From positions 422,919,776 to 422,983,775 of the forward strand of contig NC_090442.1 of the NCBI RefSeq assembly GCF_031143425.1: DNA of 64,000 nt, given 5' to 3'. This document shows positions 1 to 11,192 of the stretch, piece after piece (positions within the stretch are counted from its first letter, which is position 1; each line of letters starts with the position of its first letter). The notes under the pieces are model-generated. The model worked only from the letters and a program-made list of their open reading frames with translations. It ran no database searches and was not told the DNA's origin. Position numbers and translations under genes: made by a program. This stretch comes from Pleurodeles waltl (Eukaryota > Chordata > Amphibia > Caudata > Salamandridae).

Positions 1-2
1 CC

Positions 3-1379
3 ATCCCCGAAGGCTACAAGATCTCCAGAAAAGACCGCACCAACCAAGTAGGAGGAGGTGTCGCCATCATCTTCAAAGACTCCATCAGCGTCACCACCTC
101 CACCGAAGACCCCCCCCTCGCCGCTGAACACCTGCATTTTCAGATTCGCACCGACCCAAGGACCACCCTCAGAGGATCCCTCGTCTACCGTCCTCCCGGA
201 CCTCGCGCCTCTTTCAGCGACGCCATCGCCGACTTCATCTCCCCGCACGCCCTCGCCTCACCGGACTACATCCTCCTAGGCGACCTCAACTTCCATCTGG
301 AACAAAACAACGACCCCAACACCACCACCCTGCTCGACAACCTCGCCAACCTCGGCCTCAAACAACTGGTGAACACCGCCACCCACATCGCCGGACACAC
401 GCTCGACCCTATCTTCTCCGCCAGCAAACACGTCTTCTTCAGCCACACCTCTGCCCTACACTGGACCGACCACAGCTGCGTCCACTTCACATTCCGACGC
501 GAGACCTCCCACCTCCGCACTCAACCCATCCCTCATCGACAGTGGAACAAGATCCCTGAAGAGCAACTCTTCTCCGCTCTCGCCGCCAACCAACCCACCC
601 TCACCACCGACCCCAACGACGCAGCTCTCAACCTCACAAACTGGATCTCCAACTGCGCTGACAACCTTGCTCCCCTCAAACGCACGCATCGACAGACCAA
701 CACCAAAAAACCTCTCTGGTTCTCTGACACCCTCAAAGAATCAAAGAAAACTTGTCGTGCCCTTGAGAAGGCCTGGCGCAAGGACCACACCGCTGACAAC
801 ATGACCGCCCTCAAGAACGCTACACGCGAACACCACCACCTGATCCGCACTGCCAAAAGGAACTTTTTCACCGACAGACTAGACAAAAACAGCCACAACA
901 GCAGAGAACTCTTCAGCATCGTCAAAGAGTTCTCCAACCCCAGCGCCAGCGCCAACGCCGTCACGCCCTCACAGGATTTGTGCGAATCCCTCGCCACTTT
1001 CTTCCATCGCAAGATCAGCGACCTCCACGACAGCTTCGGACACCAGACCCAACCATACACCACTGAACCCGCTTCCCCGGACATCACCCTCAACAACTGG
1101 ACCCACATCAACACGGAAGAAACCAAATCCATCATGAACTCTATCCACTCCGGCGCCCCTTCGGACCCCTGCCCGCACTTCATCTTTAACAAAGCCGACG
1201 ACATCATCGCCCCGCACCTCCAGACCGTCATCAACTCTTCTTTTTCTTCTGCTACCTTCCCCGAATGCTGGAAGCACGCTGAAGTCAACGCCCTACTAAA
1301 GAAACCTACGGCTGACCCAAGCGACCTGAAAAACTTCCGCTCCGCCCCATCTCTCTTCTACCTTTCCCAGCCAAGGTAA
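3..1379 (+). pseudogene. LINE ORF2, endonuclease part and linker
   Basis: Open in one frame from position 3. The protein is the C-terminal half of an apurinic/apyrimidinic-type endonuclease, which nicks target DNA for target-primed reverse transcription. Visible motifs are GDLN (279-290), followed by LDPIFS, then TDHS (465-476), the equivalent of the catalytic Asp-His pair. About 250 residues of linker to the RT follow. The frame ends at a TAA at 1377-1379 only because of a 5-bp tandem duplication (TCCGC) at about 1337-1346; the RT continues in another frame. Codon use is strongly GC-rich and CpG-rich compared with neighbouring DNA. Confidence 0.82.
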
Positions 1380-2653
1380 TAGAAAAGACCGTCAACAAAC
1401 AGCTGACCACCTTCCTGGAAGACAACAACCTGCTCGACCCTTCACAAACCGGATTCCGAACCAACCACAGCACGGAAACCGCCCTCATCTCAGTCACAGA
1501 CGACATCAGAACCCTGATGGACAACGGTGAAACAGTCGCCCTCATTCTCCTTGACCTCTCGGCTGCCTTTGACACCGTCTGTCACCGCACCCTAATCACC
1601 CGCCTACGCTCCACCGGGATCCAAGGCCAGGCCCTGGACTGGATCGCCTCCTTCCTCGCTAACCGCTCCCAAAGAGTTTACCTCCCTCCGTTTCGCTCAG
1701 AACCCACCAAGATCATCTGCGGCGTACCTCAAGGCTCATCGCTCAGCCCGACACTCTTCAATGTCTACATGAGCCCCCTCGCCGACATCGTACGCAAGCA
1801 CGACATCATCATCACCTCCTACGCCGACGACACCCAACTTGTACTCTCCCTCACCAAGGACCCCGCCAGCGCCAAGACCAACCTACAAGAGGGTATGAAG
1901 GACGTCGCAGATTGGATGAGGCTCAGCCGCCTAAAGCTGAACTCTGAAAAAACGGAAGTCCTCATCCTCGGCAACACCCCGTCTGCCTGGGACGACTCCT
2001 GGTGGCCCACGGCCCTCGGCACCGCACCGACCCCCGCAGACCACGCCCGCAACCTCGGCTTCATCTTGGACCCTCTTCTCACCATGACCAAGCAAGTCAA
2101 CGCCGTGTCCTCCGCCTGCTTCCTCACTCTCCGCATGCTCCGCAAGATCTTCCGCTGGATCCCCGCCGACACCAGAAAAACCGTGACCCACGCCCTTGTC
2201 ACGAGTCGCCTGGACTACGGCAACACCCTCTACGCCGGGACCACCGCCAAACTCCAAAACCGCCTGCAACGCATCCAAAACGCCTCGGCCCGCCTCATCC
2301 TCGACGTACCTCGCAACAGCCACATCTCCGCACACCTGAGACACCTGCATTGGCTCCCAGTCAGCAAAAGGATCACCTTCCGTCTTCTCACCCACGCACA
2401 CAAAGCCCTCCACAACAAGGGACCGGAATACCTCAACAGACACCTCAGCTTCTACGTCCCCACCCGCCCCCTCCGCTCCGCTGGCCTCGCACTTGCTGCC
2501 GTCCCTCGCACCCGCCGCTCCACGGCGGGTGGGAGATCTTTCTCCTTCCTGGCGGCCAAGACCTGGAACTCCCTCCCCACCAGCCTCAGGACCGCCCAGG
2601 ACCACTCCGCTTTCCGGAGACTCCTAAAGACTTGGCTGTTCGAGCAGCGATAA
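1346..2653 (+). pseudogene. LINE ORF2, reverse transcriptase and C-terminal domain
   Basis: Continues the preceding frame after a +5 shift. RT motifs in order: FRPIS-type motif split by the duplication, LLDLSAAFDTV (first catalytic Asp), the GVPQGSSLSP loop, and YADD at 1820-1831 (the catalytic pair is intact). The thumb and a C-terminal domain of about 200 residues follow, ending at a TAA at 2651-2653. This half has no further stops, so the frameshift is the main visible lesion apart from 5' truncation. The first methionine in this frame (1517) lies inside the RT and is not a biological start. Confidence 0.85.
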
Positions 2654-2740
2654 CCCCCCCTTTCCCCCCTAGCGCCTTGAGACCCGCACGGGTGAGTAGC
2701 GCGCTTTATAAATGTTAATGATTTGATTTGATTTGATGGT

Positions 2741-3380
2741 ATGGCTGCAGCCGACAAGTAAATAATGTATCAGGTCGTTGTAGAGTTTACCGAATTAGCT
2801 TGATCAACTACTATTGTGCTTTTAAATGGGAGTAACCCCTATCAGTTGAAAATACTCACGGACTTCATGTTGACATGACGCAGTGTGGTACTGGGTAAAC
2901 ATGCAGTCTTTTTATTTAAAATGCCCACGTTATTACAGGAAATAACCTACCAAAGCAGCACTTCAATTACATACACACAAACATTTATATTAAATTATTT
3001 CCAGAAAAAGATGCACTGTTTTATTATATTATGTCCAATTCGTCTGTGGAGAGGCCATGGTGAGAAAAGGCTACTTATATGTAAGTAGTTAGTTAATTTC
3101 TATAGCTTTTTAATCTAAAGTGAGACACAAGTTTAATAAGCTAGTACAAAACAATCTGACATAACAAGTAAAGCTATCAGATTGATGAAGCAAGGAAGTC
3201 TTGAGAACAATGAATGTGTACCGTAGAAATTAGCATAAGCATGCATCAAGGGTACAATAAATAAATCAGAAGTCACAGCCTACTTTCCCCCCTAAAACAG
3301 CCAAAATAAGGAAGTATAAAGGAGGACTCGAGAATATGTCAGTTGCCACATGCCAGCTCCAGGTCTGGTCGGAATTTGAA
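2741..3380. other. No recognisable feature
   Basis: AT-rich DNA between the LINE tail and the composite repeat. I see no coding motif, structural RNA or terminal repeat in it. Confidence 0.5.
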
Positions 3381-3416
3381 TTATGGAGTAGTTCGAGTAA
3401 TTTAGGTAATTTTTTG

Positions 3417-3890
3417 TTACTCTTTGATGCAGAATTACCAATGATTATGCAATTACTCCCCCTCACGTAATTATGAGTAATGGGGGGGGGGTGAATCCTA
3501 ACCCGAGATCATATTTAGCGAGCGTGAGAGACATCTTCACCTATTTGTGTTCTGCTGCATTTAGTGATCCATATCTTATCCATTATTTGTCTTCATGTCC
3601 ATTTTGAACGCAAAGATGCATTTTGCACTACGTAAATAACACTAAATATCGGTAGTAAATTGGAGGAAATCCTACCCCAAGAGCACATTTAGCTAGCGAG
3701 AGTGCTGCCTTGTGCTCGCTATTCAATTTGTTTGCACTGAGCGCTATTTCTAACGCACAATGCATCCTCGCGTCCATTTTGGACACGGGGGTATTTTTGA
3801 GCTAGAAAATAGCACTAAATGCACTCTCTTCTTATGTAACTCAAGCGTAATCTGACAATGTTCATGTAATTCTGCGTCATTACACGACAC
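3417..3890. repeat. Composite repeat: inverted arms around two tandem units
   Basis: Two diverged direct units lie side by side, about 3492-3660 and 3662-3830. Each starts with a GAATCCTA-like box, continues with ATTTAGC(G/T)AGCG, and later carries CCATTTTG and an AATA(A)CACTAAAT box. They are flanked by inverted segments sharing GA(T/C)GCAGAATTAC (left about 3426, right about 3866-3880 on the opposite strand). A nine-base-plus G run sits at 3482-3491. I cannot assign a family. It may be a non-autonomous DNA element. Confidence 0.45.
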
Positions 3891-3899
3891 TGAATCATG

Positions 3900-5690
3900 T
3901 GAGTTACGCCCATTCCATGTCATCTCCCTCCATGCAGGAATTCAAGTAGCACTAGAGAGAAATGCTGCGGCTTCAGGCCCTCCATGTACAAGCTGTATCC
4001 CATCTGCTGGAGAAGGAGTTAATACTTTTGCAGTAGGCTGAGGTGGTTCAAAGTTTAACTTTGTTGTGGCCATGCTGGACACACTAGGGAAACAGAACAT
4101 CTGTCTCTAATCTTCTGCAGCTCATTCACGGCTGGAGGGCTTTGATGGCAGGCACACAGGAACTCTGTTCAGTCCAACATCAGGGCATTCTGCAAAGACC
4201 TGAGCACCTGTTACATCAAGGAGACAAACTGGTTCACAGGTGGGGAGCAAATGCATCTATGGCTCGACGACTCAGGGCTTGTAAGACACAGCTGAGGAGT
4301 TTAAGGTAGATTTCCTATTTGTGAACAGATGGGCGATGCTAGCTTAAGTCATTTGATCTGGTGCTGTGACTACTCGGCAAAGATGCGGAAAATGTTTCTC
4401 CTCTTGTTTTGTCACACAGTGGAGGAATGTGGTTTCAGCAGTGTATATCATTACTACTATCATCACTAATCCCAGCACTATAAGACTGGATGAGATACTT
4501 TATGGAACGGCGTAGCCTAGAAGTCTGCAATACATCGCCTGCTACTGATGTGTTCAGTCTTCATTGAGGCATTAACAGGGCAAGAGGTTCAGCTGTAGCC
4601 GTCTGTGTAAGATTCAATGAGAAACCAACGGGGTGTGAGCAGTTGTATGCTCAGGGTTCTCAATACAAATTTCAGGATAGATAGGATGGCAAGAAACTCC
4701 CTCATGTTAGATGTGCAATGCCCACAATCCCTGAAGTACTTGTTAAGAGTGTTAAGTCACACTGCTTACTGGTACATGGACAAGTTAGAGTTATTTGGAG
4801 GCTGTGGTGTCAAAATATAGAGCAAGTGCACAGTAAGAAACTAGATAAGAGCGATAAAACGAAAAGTTATGTTATCAAGCAGTTTCACACACTCCAAAGT
4901 AGCAGCCCATTTGTGTCCATCAGTTCCTCTACGGAATCGAATTCTTATATAACAGGATTCTATTCCACAGTAAGTAAGCCCACAACCCCTCCCCCCAAAT
5001 TATAACAGTTTAATTAAACATTAACGCAGGGACACACATTTAAAACAGTATACGATGAACAAACAAATTACTGTTATCTTTGAAGGTCTACACCATACAT
5101 GCCAAAGATGTAAAAGAAAAAAAAGACAAAAAAAAACGGTTTAACCTCAAGGAATCATTTGTATTACTTGTCACGAACAATAAAACTTTCAACTAAAGGG
5201 ACAACAAAAAATTGGTGGTCTCTTAATTCTCTTTGATTCAATGGATTCACTCATCAACCCAACCCACCTGCCAAACACGGAAGCGTCGCTCAGAGAATTG
5301 TTAACACTATGAGTGTTCTCATGAGTATTGCAATAATTCTTACATCTAGCTTCTGAAAAATGAGAGGTCTAGTTTCCATACCAGTAGTTTCTAGTCCGTC
5401 TTCTGTACCAACATCCAATAAATTATCCTGTCCAATCAAATTCCATACCATAAAGCTCTACATCCTTCAAGCTACTCTGTTAAGATTCCACACCTTACCA
5501 TTTCTGAGGCTCACTGCATTCTGCAGCACTTCCACAACTTCTTCTGGCTCATAAAACTCACTCTGACCTTTCACCACTTTGATTGGTTTCTTAACACACA
5601 CCCCATGACCTTCTTCGATTTTAAGAGTTTTGACACCATTTTATAAAAAAAAAAATTATTTACTTTAAACACAAATCCCCAAGGGTGGTA
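3900..5690. other. No recognisable feature
   Basis: Mostly AT-rich intergenic or very old repeat DNA. It contains A-rich runs at about 5112-5138 and 5646-5658. Short open frames here have no family motifs. Nothing can be supported. Confidence 0.45.
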
Positions 5691-5699
5691 CATAATGAC

Positions 5700-6449
5700 C
5701 AGATAGTGAATAAGCACGAGAGTATACATTATAGATAGAATCACTTTTTCATGTCATGACATGCATCAGCAGATCACCCAAAGCAGCTCCAGGGCACATC
5801 CCTTCCCGTTGCACTTTTATTCTACCCTTTGAGAATGCGCATCTCAACCCAAGTAATAGGGTCTACTCGGGCAAGGTTCTAGCGTTATTCCCCAGTACCT
5901 GGCCCACTCCTTCCATATCTTGTAGTGTTTTTTGGGACAACCCCCGACAAATATATCAGGTGCTCCAAACCCATATAACAGTCCATACCCTTGGCCCATT
6001 TATTGATAGATGGGAACTTCTGGGCTCTTCCAAGCCTGTGCTATGCCTCGCTTGGTGATCATCAGACCCAACCAGAGCAACACCCTCCAATACCTATTCC
6101 ACTCTGTGACCTCTGTAATATGCAAGAGAGTCAATTTTGGGTTTCCAGGTATCTCTTACCCCAACAGTGTCTCCAGGGTACCCAGCACCCTGCTCCAAAA
6201 GGGTAAAGAGAATAGGCATTGCCAAAATGCATGTATTAAATCACTGTAAGCAGCTTCCTGCTGTAACCAGTCCATTTTGCACCGTTATGCCCTAATATAG
6301 TATGGGCGATGTAGCAATTTTAGGTGAATCAAGCAGAAGATGGGGCTATCACCCCCTCGCTGGTGGCAGACACTACCTCAATCCAGTCCTCCTCCTCCAG
6401 TGGCCCATGTCCCTTCCCTCTCCACAAGCTCCTCAATCCTGCCTGCGGG
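5700..6449 (-). pseudogene. L1 ORF2 C-terminal region, 3' half of split copy
   Basis: Read on the minus strand, three-frame translation gives the C-terminal part of an L1 ORF2 protein: LRSLW, then GPLEEEDW, a degraded 'HT..' segment, a 'MHFGNAYSLYPFGAG'-like region in the place of the cysteine/histidine tail, then ITKRGIAQAWKSP near 6050. Several stops and frameshifts are present. The fragment stops exactly where the provirus LTR begins. The same reading frame resumes at 19699 on the far side, so this and the 19699-21573 fragment are one L1 copy. The 3' limit is uncertain. Confidence 0.75.
6446..6449. repeat. Left 4-bp target site duplication (CGGG)
   Basis: CGGG directly precedes the left LTR and is repeated at 19695-19698 directly after the right LTR. 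A 4-bp duplication is normal for gamma-like retroviral integration. Confidence 0.8.
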
Positions 6450-7667
6450 TGATGACGCAGAAATAGAAGGTCCGACATATATTCATGTATACCGTGTAAT
6501 CGAAAACACATAATGAAGTGTGATTTTAGTAAAAGAAATAATGTACGAGGGAAATTGTGCCCTCGGGGTAGTTCGCCATCATTATAAACGAGCTTTGTTA
6601 ATCATGAAGTATTAAAAATGTACTAATCCATCATAATCGCAAATGTATGCCATGATTTCTTGTCTGAATACTGTTTTGCTTAGCTTAAATTTAGTACAGG
6701 CTTTGGCCTAGTTGCTTGGTTTCAAATTCTAACTGCGTGATTCTTTTTCCTTGAATTAATGAAATATATTCTTGCTTGAAGTTGTATTTTTTCCAGTAGA
6801 AACTGGCTGGTACACTTATCTCCAAGGTTTCGTGCTAGGCCGGTTACATCCCCTTTGATACAAGGTCAGCCTCTGCAGGTGCGGACAATGGAGGTACAGA
6901 TAGTAAAATAATTGGCAAACCATGATACAATTTGTGTTCCAAGGCTCCAAGGACAGTGTATGCATAAATGGGCGCTAGTAAAAGACAATTTTTGATTGGA
7001 CAATTTGAAGCCAACCTATGAACCCCCCAATGGAAGACCCTACAGAATTTGGAATGTTTCTTACTTAAACCCACCGGACAAAGAGAAGTCAGCCATTTTC
7101 CTCGATGCCAGTTTGAAGCCTGATGCCAGACTCCATTTTGGACGACACCCTGATGCCCTTTTCTCTATCTGAGAGAAAGAGACTTTAAGAATTGAAATCT
7201 TGTTATGCTGACCGAATGTATGCAATTAGTCAAATACAGTTAGTCACATTAGTGATTTACATTGCTATAACAGAGTGTATCATCATTCAGATTTTACGTA
7301 GATTGCGTTTCTTCCGCCGTTATGGACAGCTAGTAATGTTCATATACATATATCAATTGGTCTTGAGACATATATATATCGTGCTAGCTTTGTTAATATA
7401 GGGAAATAAATTCACTAACTTTTAATAAACTGGTGTGGTTATTCATGACTGAAAGGTCATGGTGCGCCGAAATACCAACTGTTATTGATTTCTGATGTGT
7501 TATATTGATCTATTAGTTGAGTATTGATTACCGATTACAACAGTTATTGATTATTGATCTGAGTGACTCGACTATTGAGGATGAGGAGAGCCCGACTCGG
7601 TTAAAAGATTCACCGACCTCCAACGTGTCCAGGTACAGGTAATTTATAAGGGCTGGACGCGTTATCA
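6450..7667 (+). repeat. 5' LTR of the class I provirus (deleted form)
   Basis: Begins TGATGACG and ends GTTATCA; 1218 bp. Two AATAAA signals lie at 7405-7410 and 7424-7429. A TATAAA at 6593-6598 is a possible promoter element but is unproven. Compared with the 3' LTR I count about seven substitutions, a 2-bp AT-repeat difference, and one absence of about 372 bp. That gap lies at an AAGAATT heptamer near 7188, which occurs at both ends of the extra segment in the 3' LTR. The gap is therefore best read as a deletion between short direct repeats. Confidence 0.92.
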
Positions 7668-7672
7668 GTAGA

Positions 7673-7690
7673 TGGTAGCAGAGATTGATG
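7673..7690 (+). promoter_or_regulatory. Primer binding site resembling initiator tRNA-Met
   Basis: Five bases after the LTR, the sequence TGGTAGCAGAG is the complement of the 3' end of vertebrate initiator tRNA-Met. After three extra bases the match resumes with GATGGTTT. The first 11 bases fit exactly. This primer is common in LTR retrotransposons but unusual for a vertebrate retrovirus. Confidence 0.75.
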
Positions 7691-8685
7691 GTTTAGCCAT
7701 TTGGGACCCCATCCGAACAATTGATAGAGTCAGGTTAGAATTTTCTTTGATAAAACAAGTTGGAGAGATGATGATGCCCTAAGTCCCCAATGACTTTCCC
7801 GGGATCTCGGAGCTTGCGAATGAGGAACATGCAGGTATGAGAACGGTCTCAGCGTTTCTAGTGACGGTATGAGTGAAGTTAGGGTTTCGCGCTTGCACAG
7901 CTTATCGCCGCAGATTAATTGAGAAGTTTGTGAGGATTTTAAGGGGTGGTTAAAAGATATTAGAGGAGTGTTACTCCAAAGGTGTGAGAGTAGGGAAGTC
8001 GTCGAACTTCACGTGTGTGTGGCGCTTTGAGCAGAAAAAAATTGTCCACGTGGTTGTTGATGTTGAGACGGGCCCTGCGAGGTCAAGAGACTCCGGAGTA
8101 TGTTGAAAAGTGTATGTGACACTTGTTTGATGTTGTGATCTGGTCGGTTTAATAGGTTGATCAGGCGTGGTCAACAAGTCGGTATGAATGTTGCAGAGTA
8201 AAAGAAAACTTCGACTTTGAGATTTGACGAATTCTAAAGTGCACTAGAATAGTTCATTGATCAGTTGAGAGTAAAGTTTGCGGGTCAAATTTTGCTTGCG
8301 AAAGTGGGAAACCGAGAAAGATGGAATAACTGCCGAGGCTAGTGAAAAATCCCTAAGGTTTCTGAAGCGACTGTAGTACCTTTCCTGTAGTAAACCGACA
8401 GATCTGTTTTATTCTTTTGGTTAAGTGCTCGCGTTATATTGCAGAAATTAGTTTATGAGTGAAGCCGAATGAAAAGAGGACAAGCCGCAGGACTTTGTCA
8501 GCCGCAGTGTGTGAGTGTGACGTCACTAGGAGCCGCGCTGGGATAGGTCGGTTGGTGAGTAGGGTCGCGCACGGATTGGACGCAGTCCCTGAAGCGCAAT
8601 TGGAAGGGGAAAGGCAAGCGAAGAGTATTCCGGGAATTAAAGTCACTTATTGATTACATATTTTAGAAAAACAAAAGACGGAGAG
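7691..8685 (+). other. Proviral leader (5' untranslated region)
   Basis: About 1 kb between the primer binding site and the putative gag start. It should hold the packaging signal and possibly a splice donor, but I cannot pick out either with confidence. No substantial coding sequence is visible. Confidence 0.6.
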
Positions 8686-11190
8686 ATGAAATTTTTCAAA
8701 GCATTCAAGAGTGCCATGAGGTGAGATGTTTATATTAAAGCAAATGTAGGAGAAGAAACACCGCCTGAGGGTACACCAGCTTAAATCGTCATTGAAGAAA
8801 AGGGTGTAGCGCCATGTCTATGGCTAAAGCAATGGTGCAAATTAACAGAAAAACATGGCAGTGTAGCGTTCCCTATCCATGGGTCGTTTAACCTAAGGGT
8901 TTTAGAAAATCTGAGATTTGCGCTATACGACATGAAAGTACCTCCTAGGCCAGCACAGTTTGAGGCATTAGCAATTTGGGAGCTAATGGCTAGAAACCAA
9001 CAACAAAAGAAATTTGAGACAAGAATAAGGAAAGTAGAAAAGACACTAGCGGATGCTAGATGGGACAGCACACAAAAGGTTTGGAGATCAGACGTATTGC
9101 AGGGAATTAAATTGTTTCCAGCGATTGCCGAGGAAGCGAAGACGGAAGGAAGGAAAGCCACCTGTAAGACAAACAGGAGTCAGTCCAGAGAGGGAGGGGG
9201 AAATAGAAATTCGAAAAGGGGAGACGAGTCAGATGATGAGGAGTTCATTATACAATTGCTGAATGATCGCCCACCACCATACGTGGAAAGCGAAAAAGGC
9301 TCAAGTATTGGTACTGCCCCTCCAGAACCAATACAGGGCAATGTAACACCAAATTTGAGAATATCTCAAAGGCCGAGCAGCTCTGACATGCCTTTCTCAC
9401 CACGAATACCACGGATTCAGAGAATGTACCCAGACGTGCCAACATTGAAACCTGCTGATAACTATCAGCCACAGGTTCAAAGGCACTGTTGCGATGAGCA
9501 TAATGTGGGAATGACTTCCGATTCAATGGCGCAGGGAGGACAAAACTATCAGAGACCGACATTGATTCAAGCTGAATCAACACAGTTCTCGATGCCCCAA
9601 AAGCAAACGCAAGAAGCGCGAGTAGTAGAAAGCCAGTTAGGTATGCCAGCAATGATGAACCACAATGTGGGGATTAACATGCCACAGAATTCGGGGAACA
9701 GACAGAATCCAGATGCAATATCTCTACCTATCACTGTAGGTCCACCAGTACCACTGTACATACAGGCAAATTCAAGCACCAGCGACCAAGGGTTAATGAT
9801 GCAGAATGGGACAGGGAGGAGATGCATAGAAACCACTCCAGAGACAACTCCGATAGTGGCACTGCCAAATGGATCTGGGTCCTTGTCGGAATTTAGTCCA
9901 ATTCCAATTTGTGCTCCGTCAACCGTGGTAAGGTCACACCCACCAGTATTAGTACCGTTAACCTCACAGACTGAAACATTACAGAAACCGTCGATGGCAG
10001 TTGATGTAACTGCTACATTGATGGGACTGAACGCGCAACAGTTGACACAATGGTTCAACAGCCTGAACTCCCCACAGAGTACATCAAGCGGGAAGGGAGA
10101 AGAATACCTGAATAAAATAAGGTTGGGTATGGAGGCAGATGAACTGGTAGAGGGAACAATGGGTTTGAACAGATTAGAATCATACACAGAAGAAGAACTA
10201 AGATACATGTGCCCTAGGATTACAAGAGAAGTGAGCAACATACATAAGAAATTACAAGAAATTGCAGACAGAAACGAGATCGATATAGGTAAGACCAAAC
10301 ATCTAAGCAGAAGTTACAGGTTAGACTTTGAGACAAAAGATTTTGAACACATGAGATCCGCAGGGTTGAAAACATACCTTAAAGAGATACTGCAGAGTGC
10401 ACAGGTTTGGAGATGTTTAGACAAGTGGGAAAGCAGGTGGGTCAAGAAAAAGGATAAAAAGAAGGAAAATACTTCAGAACGAAGTGAGAAAAAACAACAG
10501 AATGACGATCTGATAACCATGTTACCAATGAGAGAGACAGCAGGGGGAAAACTTGTGCATGTACCATGGCACAGGTGCGATATTCAATCCTTTACGGATG
10601 ACTTTCCCAAATTAAGAGAGAAGCCGATTGAGTGGTATCAACAAACGGATAGATTTGTGAAACTCGCGAAGTGTCTCTGGGAAGACCTGAATACCTTATT
10701 TGAAATTGTGGTTCCGGCAGATTTGTGGGAAGATTGTAAAAGGGCTGTAGGTTGGCCGACGAGTGAACCAGAGAGAGATAGGGACACAGGTGCGCCATCA
10801 CCTATGGTAATGAGTTTGTACCACAAGGTGATCGAGCATTTGAAAACAAAGGTTGCGTCGAAAAATGTGGATTGGCAAAGGATTGACAGGACCGCTCAAG
10901 AGATTAAAGAGTCTATACATGCGTACTACGAGAGATTGTTGAAAGCGTTCAAAAATTACAGTGGCACGGAAACGATTGAGCCAAAGGACATGCTCCATTT
11001 TGTGTTCAGGTTTGTGGAAGGGCTGAGACCCGAAATTAGCCAGATGATTAAATCGCATTTGATTTGTTGGCAGTCAAAGTCGATCAATGAAGTGTTGAAT
11101 TATGCAAAATACTGCAGTGATGAGATTGAGACAAAGCAGAAAAGATTGAAGGAAAAGGTGATGGTGATGCAGCTCAGACAGGTTTACAAG
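8686..11190 (+). pseudogene. gag: gag: matrix, late-domain region and capsid
   Basis: Structural polyprotein gene. An in-frame ATG lies at 8686, after a purine-rich GGAGAG. The same frame meets a TGA at 8722-8724 and a TAA at 8782-8784 before opening fully, so the matrix N-terminus is broken. From 8785 the matrix reads through (CLWLKQW, FALYDMKVP). The PPPY late-budding motif is at 9271-9282. A long Pro/Gln/Ser-rich stretch follows to about 10080. The capsid (from about 10530) contains VPWHRCDIQSF and a YYERLLKAF helix, typical of gamma-type capsids. No myristoylation glycine is seen after the Met. The capsid frame is lost about 11110-11190, just before nucleocapsid. A shorter open frame starts at 8932. 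Confidence 0.85.
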
Positions 11191-11192
11191 GT

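Larger units (their letters stand above)
1..2735 (+). mobile_element. L2/CR1-like LINE, truncated at the window edge
   Basis: Non-LTR retrotransposon that enters from the left edge. It holds the back half of an APE-type endonuclease, a reverse transcriptase with YADD, and the C-terminal region typical of the L2/CR1 group (a KALH segment, then LRSAG, then WNSLP, then a run ending in LKTWLF). A short 3' UTR ends in three ATTTG units (2721-2735), just after a GCGCTTTATAAAT box. Both tail features are usual for L2-type LINEs. One 5-bp duplication breaks the frame. The 5' part of ORF2 and any ORF1 lie outside the window. Confidence 0.85.

Noticed and set aside
1931..2605. 224-codon minus-strand open frame, and plus-strand frame 2002-2718
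   Set aside because: They are shadows of the LINE RT frame in GC-rich DNA, with the biased composition expected of an antisense or shifted reading.
6844..7074. Open frame in the 5' LTR, repeated at 18506-18727 in the 3' LTR
   Set aside because: Present in both LTRs because they are copies. No domain, and it spans no known LTR-encoded protein.
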